The notes beneath the pieces are model-generated. The model was not told the DNA's origin, did no database searches, and worked only from the letters and a program-made list of their open reading frames with translations. Positions 46,387 to 56,934 of a DNA stretch of 64,000 nucleotides are shown here, piece after piece. Location of the stretch: positions 86,649,845 to 86,713,844 of the forward strand of contig NC_087062.1 in assembly GCF_963678635.1 (NCBI RefSeq), read 5' to 3'. The stretch is from Symsagittifera roscoffensis (lineage: Eukaryota; Xenacoelomorpha; Acoela; Convolutidae). Within the stretch, counting starts at the first letter, position 1. Each line of letters begins with the position of its first letter. Position numbers and translations under genes: made by a program.

Positions 46387-46741
46387 TTAATTAGGGTCAC
46401 AAGAGAGTCCATCTATGGACGGACCTTCAGATGTCATCATTCGAGGATGCTTCGCATTAGACGGACCTCCTCCGCCGCCGTCAGAATCGGCAGAAATATT
46501 TAGGAATTCGAAATTTTGCTCGTTTACATTATTAGCGCCCATTTGCAAGTTGTTATTCGTACTTCGAGAAGGAGGGTTTGAAGAAAGTGGGCTTTTCCTC
46601 GACCCCGATTGATGGAAAAAGGTATTTGGGGCAGCATAATTGGTCGAGTGTTTCAACATATTTGCACCTCTGTTGGCCCTGTTCTGGTACATTGTATGTA
46701 CGTTACGGGTTTGCAAGTGGGAATTGCCGACATTGACATAG
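46387..46741 (-). CDS. minus-strand regulator-like gene, terminal exon (exon D)
   Basis: The acceptor CGTTTTAG ends at 46742-46743. The exon supplies the third base of a split Ser codon, 117 further residues and the TAA at 46387-46389. It starts YVNVGNSHLQTRNVHTMYQN and is rich in Asn, Ser and Gly. Its end (ADSDGGGGG, then PSNAKHPRMMTSEG) resembles the acidic patch and PSVKRMRLSEG-type C-terminus of MEF2 factors, but weakly. The protein ends DGLSCDPN. Confidence 0.7.
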
Positions 46742-49700
46742 CTAAAACGAACACCTAAGTATAGATCCATAAATTGTACAACAATTAACCAGCCAACAGA
46801 CTAGGAAACGCGTTGATTAACTCAGCAAACAGCAGAAAAACAACACGAGCTTTTTCTATTAAGAAAAAATTAACGTAACACTTTTTTAAATTCAGGACAC
46901 TTTTCTCTTTTGACGTTTTTTGTCTACAAGAAAATGAACCCATTATCAGTTAACATGTTCAAAAAACGTTTCTTATTTAACTGGAACTGGAGCAAACAAA
47001 ACTCCTTTTTAAATATTAATTAAAGGGAATCTTTCGCGGCATTTTTCTGTTAATCCTCAACAAAGAAACTTCAGCCCATTTTGAAACTATATGAAAAAAC
47101 GAGCTTCAAAAGGCAAGCCGCCAACATGAGCAGTAAAGCGTGGAAAAAACTAAAAGCTTCCATAAACACAGAGACGAAGCTGAGCTTCGCACCACTTGCG
47201 ATACAACACAAGAAAACTAGATAGAAACAAGAAGAAATTCGAAAAAACCTAGATCTATCAAAATGAATAGAGCTAGTTTTGAAACAAAAATTAAGCCAAG
47301 ACAATGAAATGTAAAATTCGCAACGAAAGAAAATTTACCAAGCGATAACAAAGCCGAAAACACCTTAGCAGAAACACTTTAAGCTGAAAAAAATACACCT
47401 CAATATTATGCCACTAGGCCGATATAAAATAGTAAAACAAAAAGACAGACAAAAATGGAAAAAAAATCAAGACTACTTCAAAGTCATTAAGTCCCCCTCG
47501 CCCTCAAAATACACATACTCACAAACATTTTTTGCTCGTTAAAAGAGGCTAGATGCGGCCAATAGGCCGATATAAAATAGGCCGAAACCAATCAAGCAGA
47601 AAAAAAAACATAAGAATATTTAAACATAGCCAACTGACAGATTAATGAACGAAGAAAACTGAAAAAAAAACTTTTTTTTCAAAAATCTTCAATTTTTGAA
47701 TTTCGAAGAAAAAATGATGCCCTTAAAGCTCTTCGAATTTGTAAGAACAATTTATGATGGACTCTTTTTTGTTCAAATTAACCCAATGTGAGAAAACTGG
47801 ATCATTAAGCAAAATTTTTATTTCGCTGGGAAATCTGATAATTAGTTTTCTGAAATTAGAAGTTGATCCCATTTTTCGTGAATTTTACACTTTTACTGTT
47901 CGACAGGGGAGTTTACCTTCTTTTTAACAATGGAAACGCACTGAACTTGAAAACAAATCACAAGTCAAACCGCGAAAAAAAAATTGAGCGTGAACAAATT
48001 TTAAGAATTTTACCTGAAAAAAAAAATCAGCAAGACCTATATAACAGTACTCACTATGTTCATTACTCTTAGCAAATCGAGTCAGTAAAACTACAAACGA
48101 CATACAAGAAACTGGAACAGGTCAGATTATCAAAACACCAACAAGCACAAATGAGTGCAGATGAGAAGAGTCCTGTGAACAAAGTTGTTTACGGGAAAAA
48201 AAGTCTAGTACCCGATTGCAATACCCTTGCTCATCGCAAGGGTCAAAAGTCTACACAGAAGAAATTTCATATAGACAAGCGCAGAAGCGCCTCACTTGCT
48301 TTAAAGAAAAAAAACACGGTGATATATAACAATAGGTGGCAGATTTAAGTTGAATAGCTGGATAGTTTTTGATTCTACTTCGAACAGTATTTATAATTTA
48401 TTGCGAAAGTCAATTTGTTTGGCAAAAGAAGTGTTAAAATTGAATAAAAACTGCTGAATTGTCACAATTTTTGGGGAAAAAAATCCATAAAGTACAAGAT
48501 TTTTAGAAATTATGTTTTAAACATTTGGAATAAGAGAAATCAAATTATCGGCCGTTTAAATAAGTTCCCAGTATGTTAGACAAGTAAGATGGAACATAAA
48601 AAAGACTTTCATTCAAAACAAGGTCAACTTATGACTTTAAAAAAATCACTAAGAGAACTAATTAATCAATTAGTTGGCTGAGCGGTTATCATAAAGATTT
48701 TCAACTAGAAAACAAATGCAAGCAACACAATCACCTGCGTCAAAGAGTATTCAGGATCATTATCCTAGCGGAAATCAAGCCAAAAACTTAAAATAATACG
48801 CTCGTTGAGCCGAAATTTTTAGTTGAGCAGAATCGTTTAAGCAATAAGGTTTTATACTCGAAGTTTTTACGCCCCACCCCTGCTGAAAAACATTGAATCA
48901 AACTATACAAAAACAGACGTGGTAAATTAACAAATTACACAATGACTTTCCGTTAGAGTTAAATAAGTTCAAATCAGAAGAAAATTTGCAGCTTTGAAAA
49001 ATAAGCCGGCAAAAAATAAGCTGGCAAAACAAATCCGACAATTCAAGTCTTCTCAGAAACAATTTTCAATTTCCATATATATCGTAAAAACAAAGACCGG
49101 CCATGGCTCAAACCCCAAACCTTACGATCCCAAGGCGCGCGCTTTGTGACTAGATCAAAAGGGAAGGTGCCTGGATGTCTTCTGGTTTCATTAAAAAGCA
49201 TGGTAATTTCTTAGAGGTTTGTTAGAAAAATGGTTCCAAGGCGAAAGTTTAGTTAACAATGACTAGTACAATTGCTTTAGGGAGTGTAAAAAACGGAATA
49301 AACAACAAAATAACAACCAATAGACAGAATTAAAAAACAAAACGCTCAAAAACTGGACCGTGGGTGAAAAATTGAACAAAAAAAGAACAAATTTCAAAAT
49401 CCGATTCAATGTCAACTCGGAAATATAGTTTGAAACATCAGCACTTCAAAACCTTTCAGATGTTAGAAAAAAGAAATATAGCCAAATGACAGTTAGAAAC
49501 TAGCAATGAGTATTTGGAAAACGAAACAGAAAAAAACTTACATGCTTTTTGAAAAAAACTTCAACTTTCGATAGTTCAAGAAAAAATATAATAAATTAAT
49601 GCTCTTTGAATTTCAAAAGCAATTTATTATCGGTGCTTTTTTGATACAACTCTTCCAATTTTAGAAATACAGATCAATAGGCAATATTTTTATTCCACTG

Positions 49701-52700
49701 GGAAATCTGAACACAAAGATCCACTTTCGAAACTAGAAGTCGATCCCGTTTGTTTTTGTAACCTTTGCTGTTCAAAAATAGAATTCAGCTTTCTTTTAAC
49801 AATGGAAATAAACTTAACTTTAAAAGAAATCAAAATTCAAAAAAAAACAAATATGACACTTAACAAACTTTGAGATTTAAAAAAAAATCATCAAGACCCA
49901 TAAAAAAATTATGCTGTTTTTTCGGATAAACTACGTTCATCAACTCTTCAAACATTTAAAAAAAAAACTTATTCAGAATCCGAGTTGGCAAATTGATGAA
50001 ATAACAGGACGACAGAAAATAATACACAGAGGCGAAGTAGCACTTCGCACACACAAATAAAAATATGTCCCATAACGCTACTGGGAAGAACTGAATGAGT
50101 AAAACTTTGAGTCTACAAAATTTTTCAAGTGACGCACGCCAATTATGAGTCTACATAAATGCTAAGCGACGCAAACCAATTATGACGCATTAGAAGTACC
50201 AGTCAATTTGAAAAAAGCAATTTACCAACTAACATGCCTCAATTTATAGAGCGGACGCATTTCAACTCGTATACAAAAAAGTTCATTTAAATCATCCGAC
50301 CCTGCCTAGATTCGAATCCTCTTATTTTGTTGCGGTTCTCCTTCCCTACCTCTACGCTACAGATCCCTGATACCCTGAAGCTAAAGTGCTATCTGTGCTA
50401 TAAAAGTCTGTGCTAATATCCTTAGCATTGACTGCATTTTATAGCTGGTTATTGATTAAAATGAACCCTTTCAAAATGAACACTAATATTTGCGACTTAG
50501 GTTGCAAAAAAAGAGAGTTCATACTATCACACAAGCGTTGCTTGTGTAAATAACAATTGCTTGATTCGGAAAAAAACTCAAGGTTTTGGAAATTAAGCGG
50601 AAGAAAAATCAAACAAGTTAAATAAAAACGTGAGCGGATGATGAAATCCTGACAACTTTTTATAAAAAAAGACGACAAATGAACTTGTTTCATTAGCACT
50701 TAAAATTTGCGTGAACGAAGTTTATAAAGACTAAAGCGTTAATTATAAAGAGTACCTGAAAAAAACATCGAAAAACTTATATAAGTTAAGCACGGCTGGT
50801 AATTTGGGCGAAGTAGCGTGCAATTGCGGTGGCCAGGTCACCAACCCCCTCCTTGCATGTGCTACTTCTTCTGATAACTAATCACGGCTGACCTTGATTT
50901 GCTAGGCAGAGAATCAATGGAAGATGGTATAAAGTGGTCTCCTTGTTGCTGCCCTGTGTGATGGAGGCTGTTGCTGTTCTGCTGCTGATTGTCAGTTTGA
51001 GGTACAGCGGCGGGGTTGGCGACAGAGGAGGGTGGAGGGAACAGACTGTTGCTGCCCTGAAGAAGCATTTGGGAAGTAGATTCGTTCTGTTGTTGCTGCT
51101 GTTGACGATGTTGCATTCTCCTGCTCTCCATTGAGGCGGTGGGACTGGTGTGCATTGTCAATGAGGAACCAGAGCTCATATCTGCAACATCAAAAACCCA
51201 TTAGAACAGTCAACAGACGAGACGGTAGGAAAAGAGTCAATGAAAACAAGAATTACTGAAAGACTTCCAATTACAGTAAAAGTTTCTCGAAATTAACAAA
51301 AAAAAAATTGGAAAATCTTTGCGCATATTTTCGGAAAGTAGGCCGACATAAGCAGGCAACTGATGATCCAAAATTCAAGTTTTCCAGAAAAAAAATAAAA
51401 AGGATGGTCCGGCCGGTACTTGAACCCTTAACCTAAGGATCTAAAGGTACGCGTTTAATCACAACACAAAGTAAGATGGGCCTGGAAGGCGCATTGAGGT
51501 TTCAAAAAGGTGTACTTCTTACATTTTTGTACTAAAAGTTGTTTTAGGAAAAAGTGCAATTTAATGGAAAAGTTTTATTTAAATGAGACAATAAGTTTTC
51601 TACTCTAAAAATTAGGGAGCAGCGGCATAGACAAGTGAGATTCCCGCAACCTGTTTTTTCGATTGAAACCTTTATCTCAAATTTCTCCGAATTGTTTATG
51701 AGAAACTCCGAATAAAAATGGTCAAACATTCCCTCCAGACACACAGGTCTTTTCACTGCTACCATACTTTCAAAAATCATGAAGTAATTTTTGAGAAAAA
51801 CTAAACCATATCGAAAAATAAAAAAAAATTCCTTTGAATCCCATTCATTTTCATAATGCCGGTTTTTAAGAAAAAGGATTTTTATAATTATAATAAAAAA
51901 ACATCATAAGAAAGTTTTTGACGTTTGTCCCGAATGCGGTTCAATTTGAGGAAAAGATACCGAGAACAAAAACTGCCAATGTTAAATTAGTATTGAAACA
52001 GTTTTTACTCAGGCGAAGCTGTGCTTCGCAAACACTAGAGAACACAAAAAAGCAGCTTTATTAGGTAAGAATAAGCCACGAATTAGGTAAACTTTCATCG
52101 TATCGGATTCGAATCAGTGACCTCGAGATTTGGAGTCTCGCGCTCTACCCTCTCAGCTACGAACGTTTAACAATCGATTAACAATAGCCACAAATACAGC
52201 TGAGAACAAACTTTCAATGATACAGATCGTGATTTCAGCGAAAGTGCCAGCAAATAAGCACTTTTATTTGCGAATTTGGTTGAAAAAAGTAGAGTCATAC
52301 TAACTACACTACGCTGGCTAGTGTAATTAAGCAGACAATACCTGGGTAAAAGAGCCAAAAAAAATCAGCTGCGAAAACTACGCCCCAAGAAGTTTTACGC
52401 CGCTACCCACCAAATATTATTTGCTCTTTCTAACGGCAACTATGAGGCAACTAAGCAGATATACCATCAACTGAAACCATTCAAGACCAAAAAAACTTAA
52501 GGCAAACAAAATACAAATAAACAAGAAGAAATTTGAAAAATGAGTTGGTTTACACACATCCAGTTGGTTTACATACAAGGTCCGACCGACAATGTAAAGT
52601 ACAGACATGCTCAAAAATGATCTGTTGGCCAGTCATCATCAGAACAGATACCAACTACTGGCCCAAATGACTGATTTTGTTTAACTAGTTGAGTACCCGA

Positions 52701-54049
52701 AAAAGTCTATAGCCTGATTTGATAACGCTGCCTAATCACAAGCGTAAAGAATCCGTCAACTTGAACTCACTTGCAACATTGATCGAAGACCTCATAGAAC
52801 GACTGGTAGTTGCGCTTGGGCTGTGCGAAGGGGTAAAATTTTGTTGGTAAATTTGGGCCTGTTGCTGGTTCTGTTGTGAGGAGGACGGACTCCGGCCATT
52901 ATTTAATTGCGCAAATTGTACGCCTGTTTGCACGTTGCTGTTTTCTGATTTCAAACTGATCGATTGGGGTCTACTATTGCTACTACTTGTGTTCGATTCA
53001 TTGGGAAGCATTAGAGTACCTAGCTGTTGGTTCTGGTATCTTTGCATATCGTCTGGTGTTCCTCTTAGAGACGTATTGGGGGTATGAACAAACATCTGAT
53101 TTGAATCGTCTCCCACTCCTCCTCCGCTTAGATGACGGTACTGGGAGGCGCCGGGAGTCATCCCCCCTCCACCGGGTAACATTCTGGGATCTGTGGTGGG
53201 GCATTCTTGTGCCGAAGGATTGTACTGAACAGCTGGCGATGAACTTGGTCTATTAGGGGCCAGAAGAGACTTGTTAGACGGAGAACAATTCAGCTGCTGA
53301 AAAATTAGTAACGCTAAACTTCTTCAAAACAAAGGCCTGTTTGACAGATTTCAGAAGTACTTAAGACCTCAACATGTTATAGCTATCTACTTCGGCAAAT
53401 AGGCATTATAATTCCAGCAAAAGCAAGTCCATTTAAGAAAAATTTTCAATCTTTCCATTATATACGAAATGAAATTAAAACTAAATCTTACTCTTTGACA
53501 AGAAATGGCGTGATTCGGAATTTCTATCTTCAGGCCCTTCCCGTTTGGACCCACCCCATGCATCTGCCCTCCCCCTCCTCCATGGTTAAACCTCATCTGG
53601 TGGTTCTGAAGTCCAGGCGAGGAACAATTTGGCGACACGCTTGAACAATTCGCTCTGGCATTTATCGGGGATATATTTCGAGAAACAGGTCTGGCGTTCA
53701 TAGCATATGGCGACGGTGAGACCGCGCAAGACGTCGAATCCGGCCGACTGGGCGGAGTCATTCCTCTGTTTTGAAGCATAATGTGTTGCGAATTGTTGGC
53801 GTTTATGAGATTGTTCGCATTAACAGTAGCCATTATTTCATTCACACCACCTTGATCGTCCAGCATCAAATTCTGTCTGCGGTAAGCGGCGCTCAGACTG
53901 TTCGACTGGGGCACTTTGATCGTCATCGCCGGTGCCCCGGATAATTGACTAACTGCACCTTGCAATGGAAAATGCTGACCGGAATCACTAATAATCGATC
54001 CGACGTTTCCGGCTGATATTCTTTGGTCATTCCAGTTCGTGATATCATT
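46387..54049 (-). CDS. Ser/Asn/Gln-rich transcription-regulator-like protein, C-terminal 575 residues in four exons (MEF2-like?)
   Basis: Exons in transcript order: 54049-53492, 53296-52771, 51181-50893, 46741-46387. All junctions have GT donors and AG acceptors and the phases agree (0; 1+2; 2+1), giving 575 continuous codons and a stop. Introns are 195, 1589 and 4151 bp. No DNA-binding domain is seen, so the N-terminus lies in exons at higher coordinates, within or beyond the window. The protein is low complexity: Ser-Pro motifs, Gly runs, a Gln-rich tract and Asn-rich parts, as in transactivation regions. Three short motifs occur in MEF2 order: GLKIEIPN (about residue 170), SLKSE (about 300-304) and a C-terminal PSNAKHPRM-SEG. 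I infer a possible MEF2 relative; other coactivators with similar composition are not excluded. Confidence 0.6.
47166..47193 (-). repeat. hairpin motif S (copy at 47.2 kb)
   Basis: ACACAGAGACGAAGCTGAGC then TTCGCACC, followed by ACTTGCGATACAACACAAG. It lies in the 4.15-kb intron and is followed by the same ~250-bp segment as the copy at 29481. Confidence 0.75.
47640..48075. repeat. TATA-bearing repeat module P
   Basis: Family order seen: ACATAGCCAACTGACAG, AAAGCTCTTCGAATTT, GAGAAAACTGGATCA, CTGTTCGACAGGGGAG, CAAACCGCGAAAA, TTGAGCGTGAACAAATT, AAGACCTATATAACAG, TTCATTACTCTTA. The intron-embedded copy does not encode protein; frames in it are artefacts. Confidence 0.75.
48217..48245 (+). repeat. 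hairpin motif C variant (ACCCTTGC/GCAAGGGT)
   Basis: Perfect arms ACCCTTGC and GCAAGGGT around TCATC. The preceding GTGAACAAAGTTGTTTACGG is shared with the copy at 61381. Confidence 0.7.
49094..49160 (-). repeat. tRNA-like SINE head
   Basis: Minus strand: GATCTAGTCACAAAGCGCGC, CCTTGGGATCGTAAGG, GGGGTTTGAGCCATGGCC, followed by T-rich sequence. A- and B-box-like segments are present but diverged. Confidence 0.5.
49470..49945. repeat. TATA-bearing repeat module P
   Basis: Same landmark order as 47640-48075: AGCCAAATGACAG, TAATGCTCTTTGAATTTC, CACTGGGAAATCTGAAC, GAAACTAGAAGTCGATC, then AAGACCCATAAAAAAA where the TATA box is altered and CGTTCATCAACTCTT. Confidence 0.7.
50025..50555. repeat. dispersed module with tRNA-like insertion
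   Basis: Starts with motif S (CACAGAGGCGAAGTAGCACT) and follows the order of 42228-42635. Compared with that copy it has about 165 extra bases (roughly 50275-50440) that contain the tRNA-like sequence at 50298-50370, as expected for a SINE insertion. Confidence 0.8.
50298..50370 (-). repeat. tRNA-like head of an inserted SINE
   Basis: Minus strand: CTGTAGCGTAGAGGTAGGGA (A-box region), GAACCGCAACAAAATAAG, GGATTCGAATCTAGGC (B box), GGGTCGG. It lies inside the extra segment that the module at 42228-42635 lacks. Confidence 0.65.
50810..50868. promoter_or_regulatory. stem-loop just inside the intron after exon C
   Basis: GAAGTAGC (50810-50817) pairs with GCTACTTC (50861-50868), extended by GTGCA/TGCA. 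The loop includes GGTGGCCAGGTCACC, itself nearly palindromic. On the minus strand it begins about 23 bases after the donor at 50891-50892. It could influence splicing; this is inference from position. Confidence 0.45.
50893..51181 (-). CDS. minus-strand regulator-like gene, exon C
   Basis: The acceptor TGATGTTGCAG ends at 51182. The exon gives AT to a split Asn codon, then 95 codons starting MSSGSSLTMHTSPTASMESR, a Gln tract (HRQQQQQQNES), and Pro/Asn/Gln-rich sequence ending DSLPSKS plus AG of a split Ser. The donor is TCAAG|GTCAGC. If this donor is skipped, translation continues SAVISYQKK and stops, giving a shorter isoform. Confidence 0.7.
51408..51475 (-). repeat. tRNA-like SINE head
   Basis: Minus strand: GTGTTGTGATTAAACGCG, TACCTTTAGATCCTTAGG, AAGGGTTCAAGTACCGG (B-box region), GGACCATCCTTTTT. 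It lies in the 1.59-kb intron. Confidence 0.55.
52009..52030 (-). repeat. hairpin motif S (copy at 52.0 kb)
   Basis: CTCAGGCGAAGCTGTGCTTC then GC: perfect GCGAAGC/GCTTCGC arms. It stands just left of the tRNA-like sequence at 52095. Confidence 0.65.
52095..52166 (-). repeat. tRNA-like sequence, best preserved (CCA-anticodon-like loop)
   Basis: Minus strand: CGTTCGTAGCTGAGAGGG (acceptor side and A box), CGAGACTCCAAATCTCG (perfect 5-bp anticodon stem with CTCCAAA loop, as in tRNA-Trp) and GATTCGAATCC (B box). D stem and T stem are only partly paired and the acceptor keeps about four pairs, so I call it a SINE head rather than a working tRNA gene. It lies in the intron between exons B and C. 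Confidence 0.6.
52719..52750 (+). repeat. hairpin motif C (diverged)
   Basis: GATAACGCTGCCTAATCACA then AGCGTAAAG, preceded by TTTAACTAGTTG. It ends about 20 bases before the exon B donor. Confidence 0.55.
52771..53296 (-). CDS. minus-strand regulator-like gene, exon B
   Basis: The acceptor TAATTTTTCAG ends at 53297. It contributes 175 codons from QLNCSPSNKSLLAPNRPSSS to SMRSSINVA plus one base of a split Asn; the donor is GCAA|GTGAGT. It includes a Gly-rich stretch (LPGGGGMTPG), Thr-Pro sites (HTPNTSLRGTPDD), SLKSE and a Gln-rich segment (SSSQQNQQQAQIYQQN). Proline-directed Ser/Thr sites suggest phosphorylation control, inferred. Confidence 0.75.
53492..54049 (-). CDS. minus-strand regulator-like gene, exon A (first visible)
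   Basis: The acceptor TTTTTATTTAG ends at 54050. The exon is exactly 186 codons, phase 0 at both ends, starting NDITNWNDQRISAGNVGS. Features: MTIKVPQSNS, an Asn-rich part (VNANNLINANNSQH), MTPPSRPDS, Ser-Pro clusters (SVSPNCSSPGL), an H/G-rich stretch (NHGGGGGQMHGVG) and GLKIEIPN near the end. The donor is AAAGA|GTAAGA. No DNA-binding domain, so upstream exons must exist. Confidence 0.75.
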
Positions 54050-54134
54050 CTAAATAAAAAAATCATCAATTAAAGCTAATGAATGAGATAATTTATTCAA
54101 ACAAGGCGAAACAAAACGGTATCTGATTTTGAAT

Positions 54135-54160
54135 ACAGGGACGAAGCGGAGCTTCACACC
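54135..54160 (-). repeat. hairpin motif S (copy at 54.1 kb)
   Basis: ACAGGGACGAAGCGGAGCTT then CACACC, followed by ACTTTCGATAG. It lies just upstream (minus strand sense) of exon A. Confidence 0.55.
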
Positions 54161-54529
54161 ACTTTCGATAGAAAAATATTTGCTATGGGAAATCATATTC
54201 GAGAAAAATATTTGCTATGGAAAATCATATTCGAGAAAAATACTATTTGAAAACCGCAACAAATTTTCTGTTTTCCTAAAATTTTCAAAAAAAAATGCGT
54301 CAATAAGTTTTTTCTCTTTTTCTCTATTACATTTTGAAGTCAATGAAGCTCAAGGTGATGTAATCATTTGTGAAAAAGAGGAAAAAATCTGTTGTAAAAA
54401 GATTGTAATAAGATAAAATCAAAATTTCATATAATTTAACACACAGGGCCCCATTAATCGCTTTACTGTGACTAAGAGTAACAGGAAAAATACATGATCA
54501 ACAGATGATTGGAAAAAAGTAAGAAAAAC

Positions 54530-55240
54530 CCAAGGAAACCGAAAAAAAAATAATGAAAACATTTTTCAACTTTGAAGTTCGAGGAAAGAAATATACCACG
54601 ATAAAGCTCTGATCTTTGACATTTCATAGAGAAAACTTGTTCAATAGATAATTTTTTATGGTCATTGACGTTTCATTGTGATATTTTCACTTTTGCTATT
54701 CGACAGTTGAAGTTTGACGATAAAAATCAAACTTTACTAAAACAAACAGAAAAACATCACGAACTACATAAGTGACAAACATAGCCAACAGACTGTTGGA
54801 AAAAGAGTCAACAAAAGCAAGTAAACAGAAAAAAACTGATTGAAAAAATCTTTCCGAACTTTCGAATTTCAAAAAAAACAGATGCCTTTAAAGCTCTTTA
54901 AATTTCTCGAACAATTTATGATAAACACTTTTTTGATAAAACTAACCCAAGTTGAGAAAACTGGATCAATAAGTATTATTATTATTTCGCTGGAAAATCT
55001 GAAAATTAAATTCCACTTTCAAAACTAAAGTCCATCACGTTTTTCATTACCTTTACACTCTTGCTCTTCGATAAAGGATTTTGTCTTCCTCTTTAACAAA
55101 GGAAATGAACTGAAATTTAAAAGAAATCAAGTCAAATCGCGAAAGAGTAAATTTGATCCTAAGCAAATTGTAAGACTCCTGAAAAAATATCGCTACCTAT
55201 ATAGAGTCTGAATTACGTTCATCGACTCTTAATTACATCA
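54530..55240. repeat. TATA-bearing repeat module P, one partial and one fuller copy
   Basis: A partial copy (about 54530-54780) is followed by a fuller copy from ACATAGCCAACAGACTG at 54780. The fuller copy shows AAAGCTCTTTAAATTTC, GAGAAAACTGGATCAATAAG, GAAATGAACTGAAATTTAAA, GCTACCTATATAGAG and CGTTCATCGACTCTTA. Confidence 0.7.
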
Positions 55241-55884
55241 CATTAACCTGATATAGTAATAAAAACTTTCATTCCCGTTTCGAAATTTCACCAATCGCGA
55301 AAAAAAATGAATTTCAGGTGCTAAAAATAATAACAACTAAGATCTGAAAAAAATATCATTCTCGACTGAGGAGAGAGAAACGCAACTTTTGAACTTATCC
55401 GTATTTTTAAGTACTTCGCGAAAACTTCAGCTGATTTGACTTATCAAATTTTAATTTCCAAAACATTCCATTCTAAAGGATAGATAATGAATGATTCCCC
55501 GTTCCTGAAGTAATTAAATTCTTTTAACATTCTAAAATTTGCGGTAACTTTTGACTGATCTCTTCTCAAGTGCAAGCGTTTGAATGAAACCCAATCGAAC
55601 TATCTATTTATCCGTATTTTAAGTACTTCGCAAACATGTCGCAAACAGACTGCCTATATACTTACTGAAATGAACAATAATTTATACTAACGAAGGATTT
55701 AAACAATCCAGCAATAGTATGTGGTATGAAAAACAGCAGATGCATAATCATTAGCAGGATCTAATGCCTCCAATAACGTCCACTTTTATATGAATATTTA
55801 TGGCAGGTGTTACGATCCTTAATTTTTGACCTTTTCCGTGCAAACTGAGTTTCTTTGGCACAGAATTTACAGAAACTTATTTTA

Positions 55885-55910
55885 CACTGAGACGAAGCTG
55901 CACTTCGCAA
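55885..55910 (-). repeat. hairpin motif S (copy at 55.9 kb)
   Basis: ACACTGAGACGAAGCTGCAC then TTCGC and AAACACAAG. Same orientation as the others. Confidence 0.65.
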
Positions 55911-55989
55911 ACACAAGCTAAATTACAGCCAAACAAGTCTCTAAAAAACGACAAACATGGAAATTGAAAGAAAAATATGCTTCGCAGAA

Positions 55990-56080
55990 AATCAACTTTA
56001 AAAAACCTAGCAAACAAAGCAACTCGAATCCCGACGACCAGATTACGAGTGACGTGTCTTAACACTGGTAGCTTAGCTTT
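55990..56080 (-). repeat. tRNA-like SINE head
   Basis: Minus strand: TAAGCTACCAGTGTTAAGAC (A-box region), GTCACTCGTAATCTGG (anticodon-arm region), TCGGGATTCGAGTTGC (B box). About 100 bases from motif S at 55885. Confidence 0.55.
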
Positions 56081-56934
56081 CACGCATATTTCATTCTTAA
56101 ATATCAGGCATCAAATACAGTGTTTAAATAGCGGATATAGCTAGTACACATTGTAAAATTCACATGTTAACTTTGACCAAAATTTTGAAATAAGCGACTT
56201 GTTTTTTAAAAATATATATATCTGAAAGTATATCGCTAAGCTTGCATGTGTCAAAAGGGAGGCAAGAGAGCAACGAAGCCAAGTGAGTCTTTCTAGGAAT
56301 CATTGGAATAAGACAATTCCAAACGAAACGACAAGCGAAGCTGACCATATATTTTCTCGACCATATTTACCTTTGCAAACACACGAAAAACGCTTTTTCC
56401 AAAATTTTTTTCAGCTAGTTGCGTACGCGGGAAAATTCATGATGTCTTTGAATTTGAAACTTTTTTGAAATTAAACCTTCATTCGCGTTAAATTACGTCA
56501 ACGAGAAATAGACAATCCAATTTTTCCATCGTCTTAGACGGGATGAATGGCTTAACATTTCTTCTACAGTGCTGTTGTATATTACCCAGAACAAAATGTA
56601 ATAGAACTATGCAGAACGAGGAAAAAATGAAATGAAATTATTAGCCACCACTATTGACGCCCATGAGACTGGATGGTATATTGTCAATTTGTCTACACCG
56701 TATTATCAGCGTACATTTCATTGAAATTTATTACAAAATCAGCGTTGCTCTCGGCACACAAACAAAATAACTATTTAAAAAGCTTATCAAGAGGATATTG
56801 CCAAAAATTAAAAAATTAATTGAGGTTTGAAGAGCCAGTTTTAAAGGTGCTCATATCCGTGGTTACAATACGCATAATGCATGTAAATCATGCATTATTC
56901 GATTAGAGCTACCTTAGCGACACAAAAGAGCCAC

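Noticed and set aside
48151-48348. 65-codon Lys/Ser-rich plus-strand frame
   Set aside because: Overlaps the motif C hairpin and dispersed repeat shared with 61.3 kb; no domain.
52095-52166. genuine tRNA-Trp gene
   Set aside because: The anticodon arm is perfect but the T stem, D stem and acceptor are not paired; it lies in a field of similar degraded copies.
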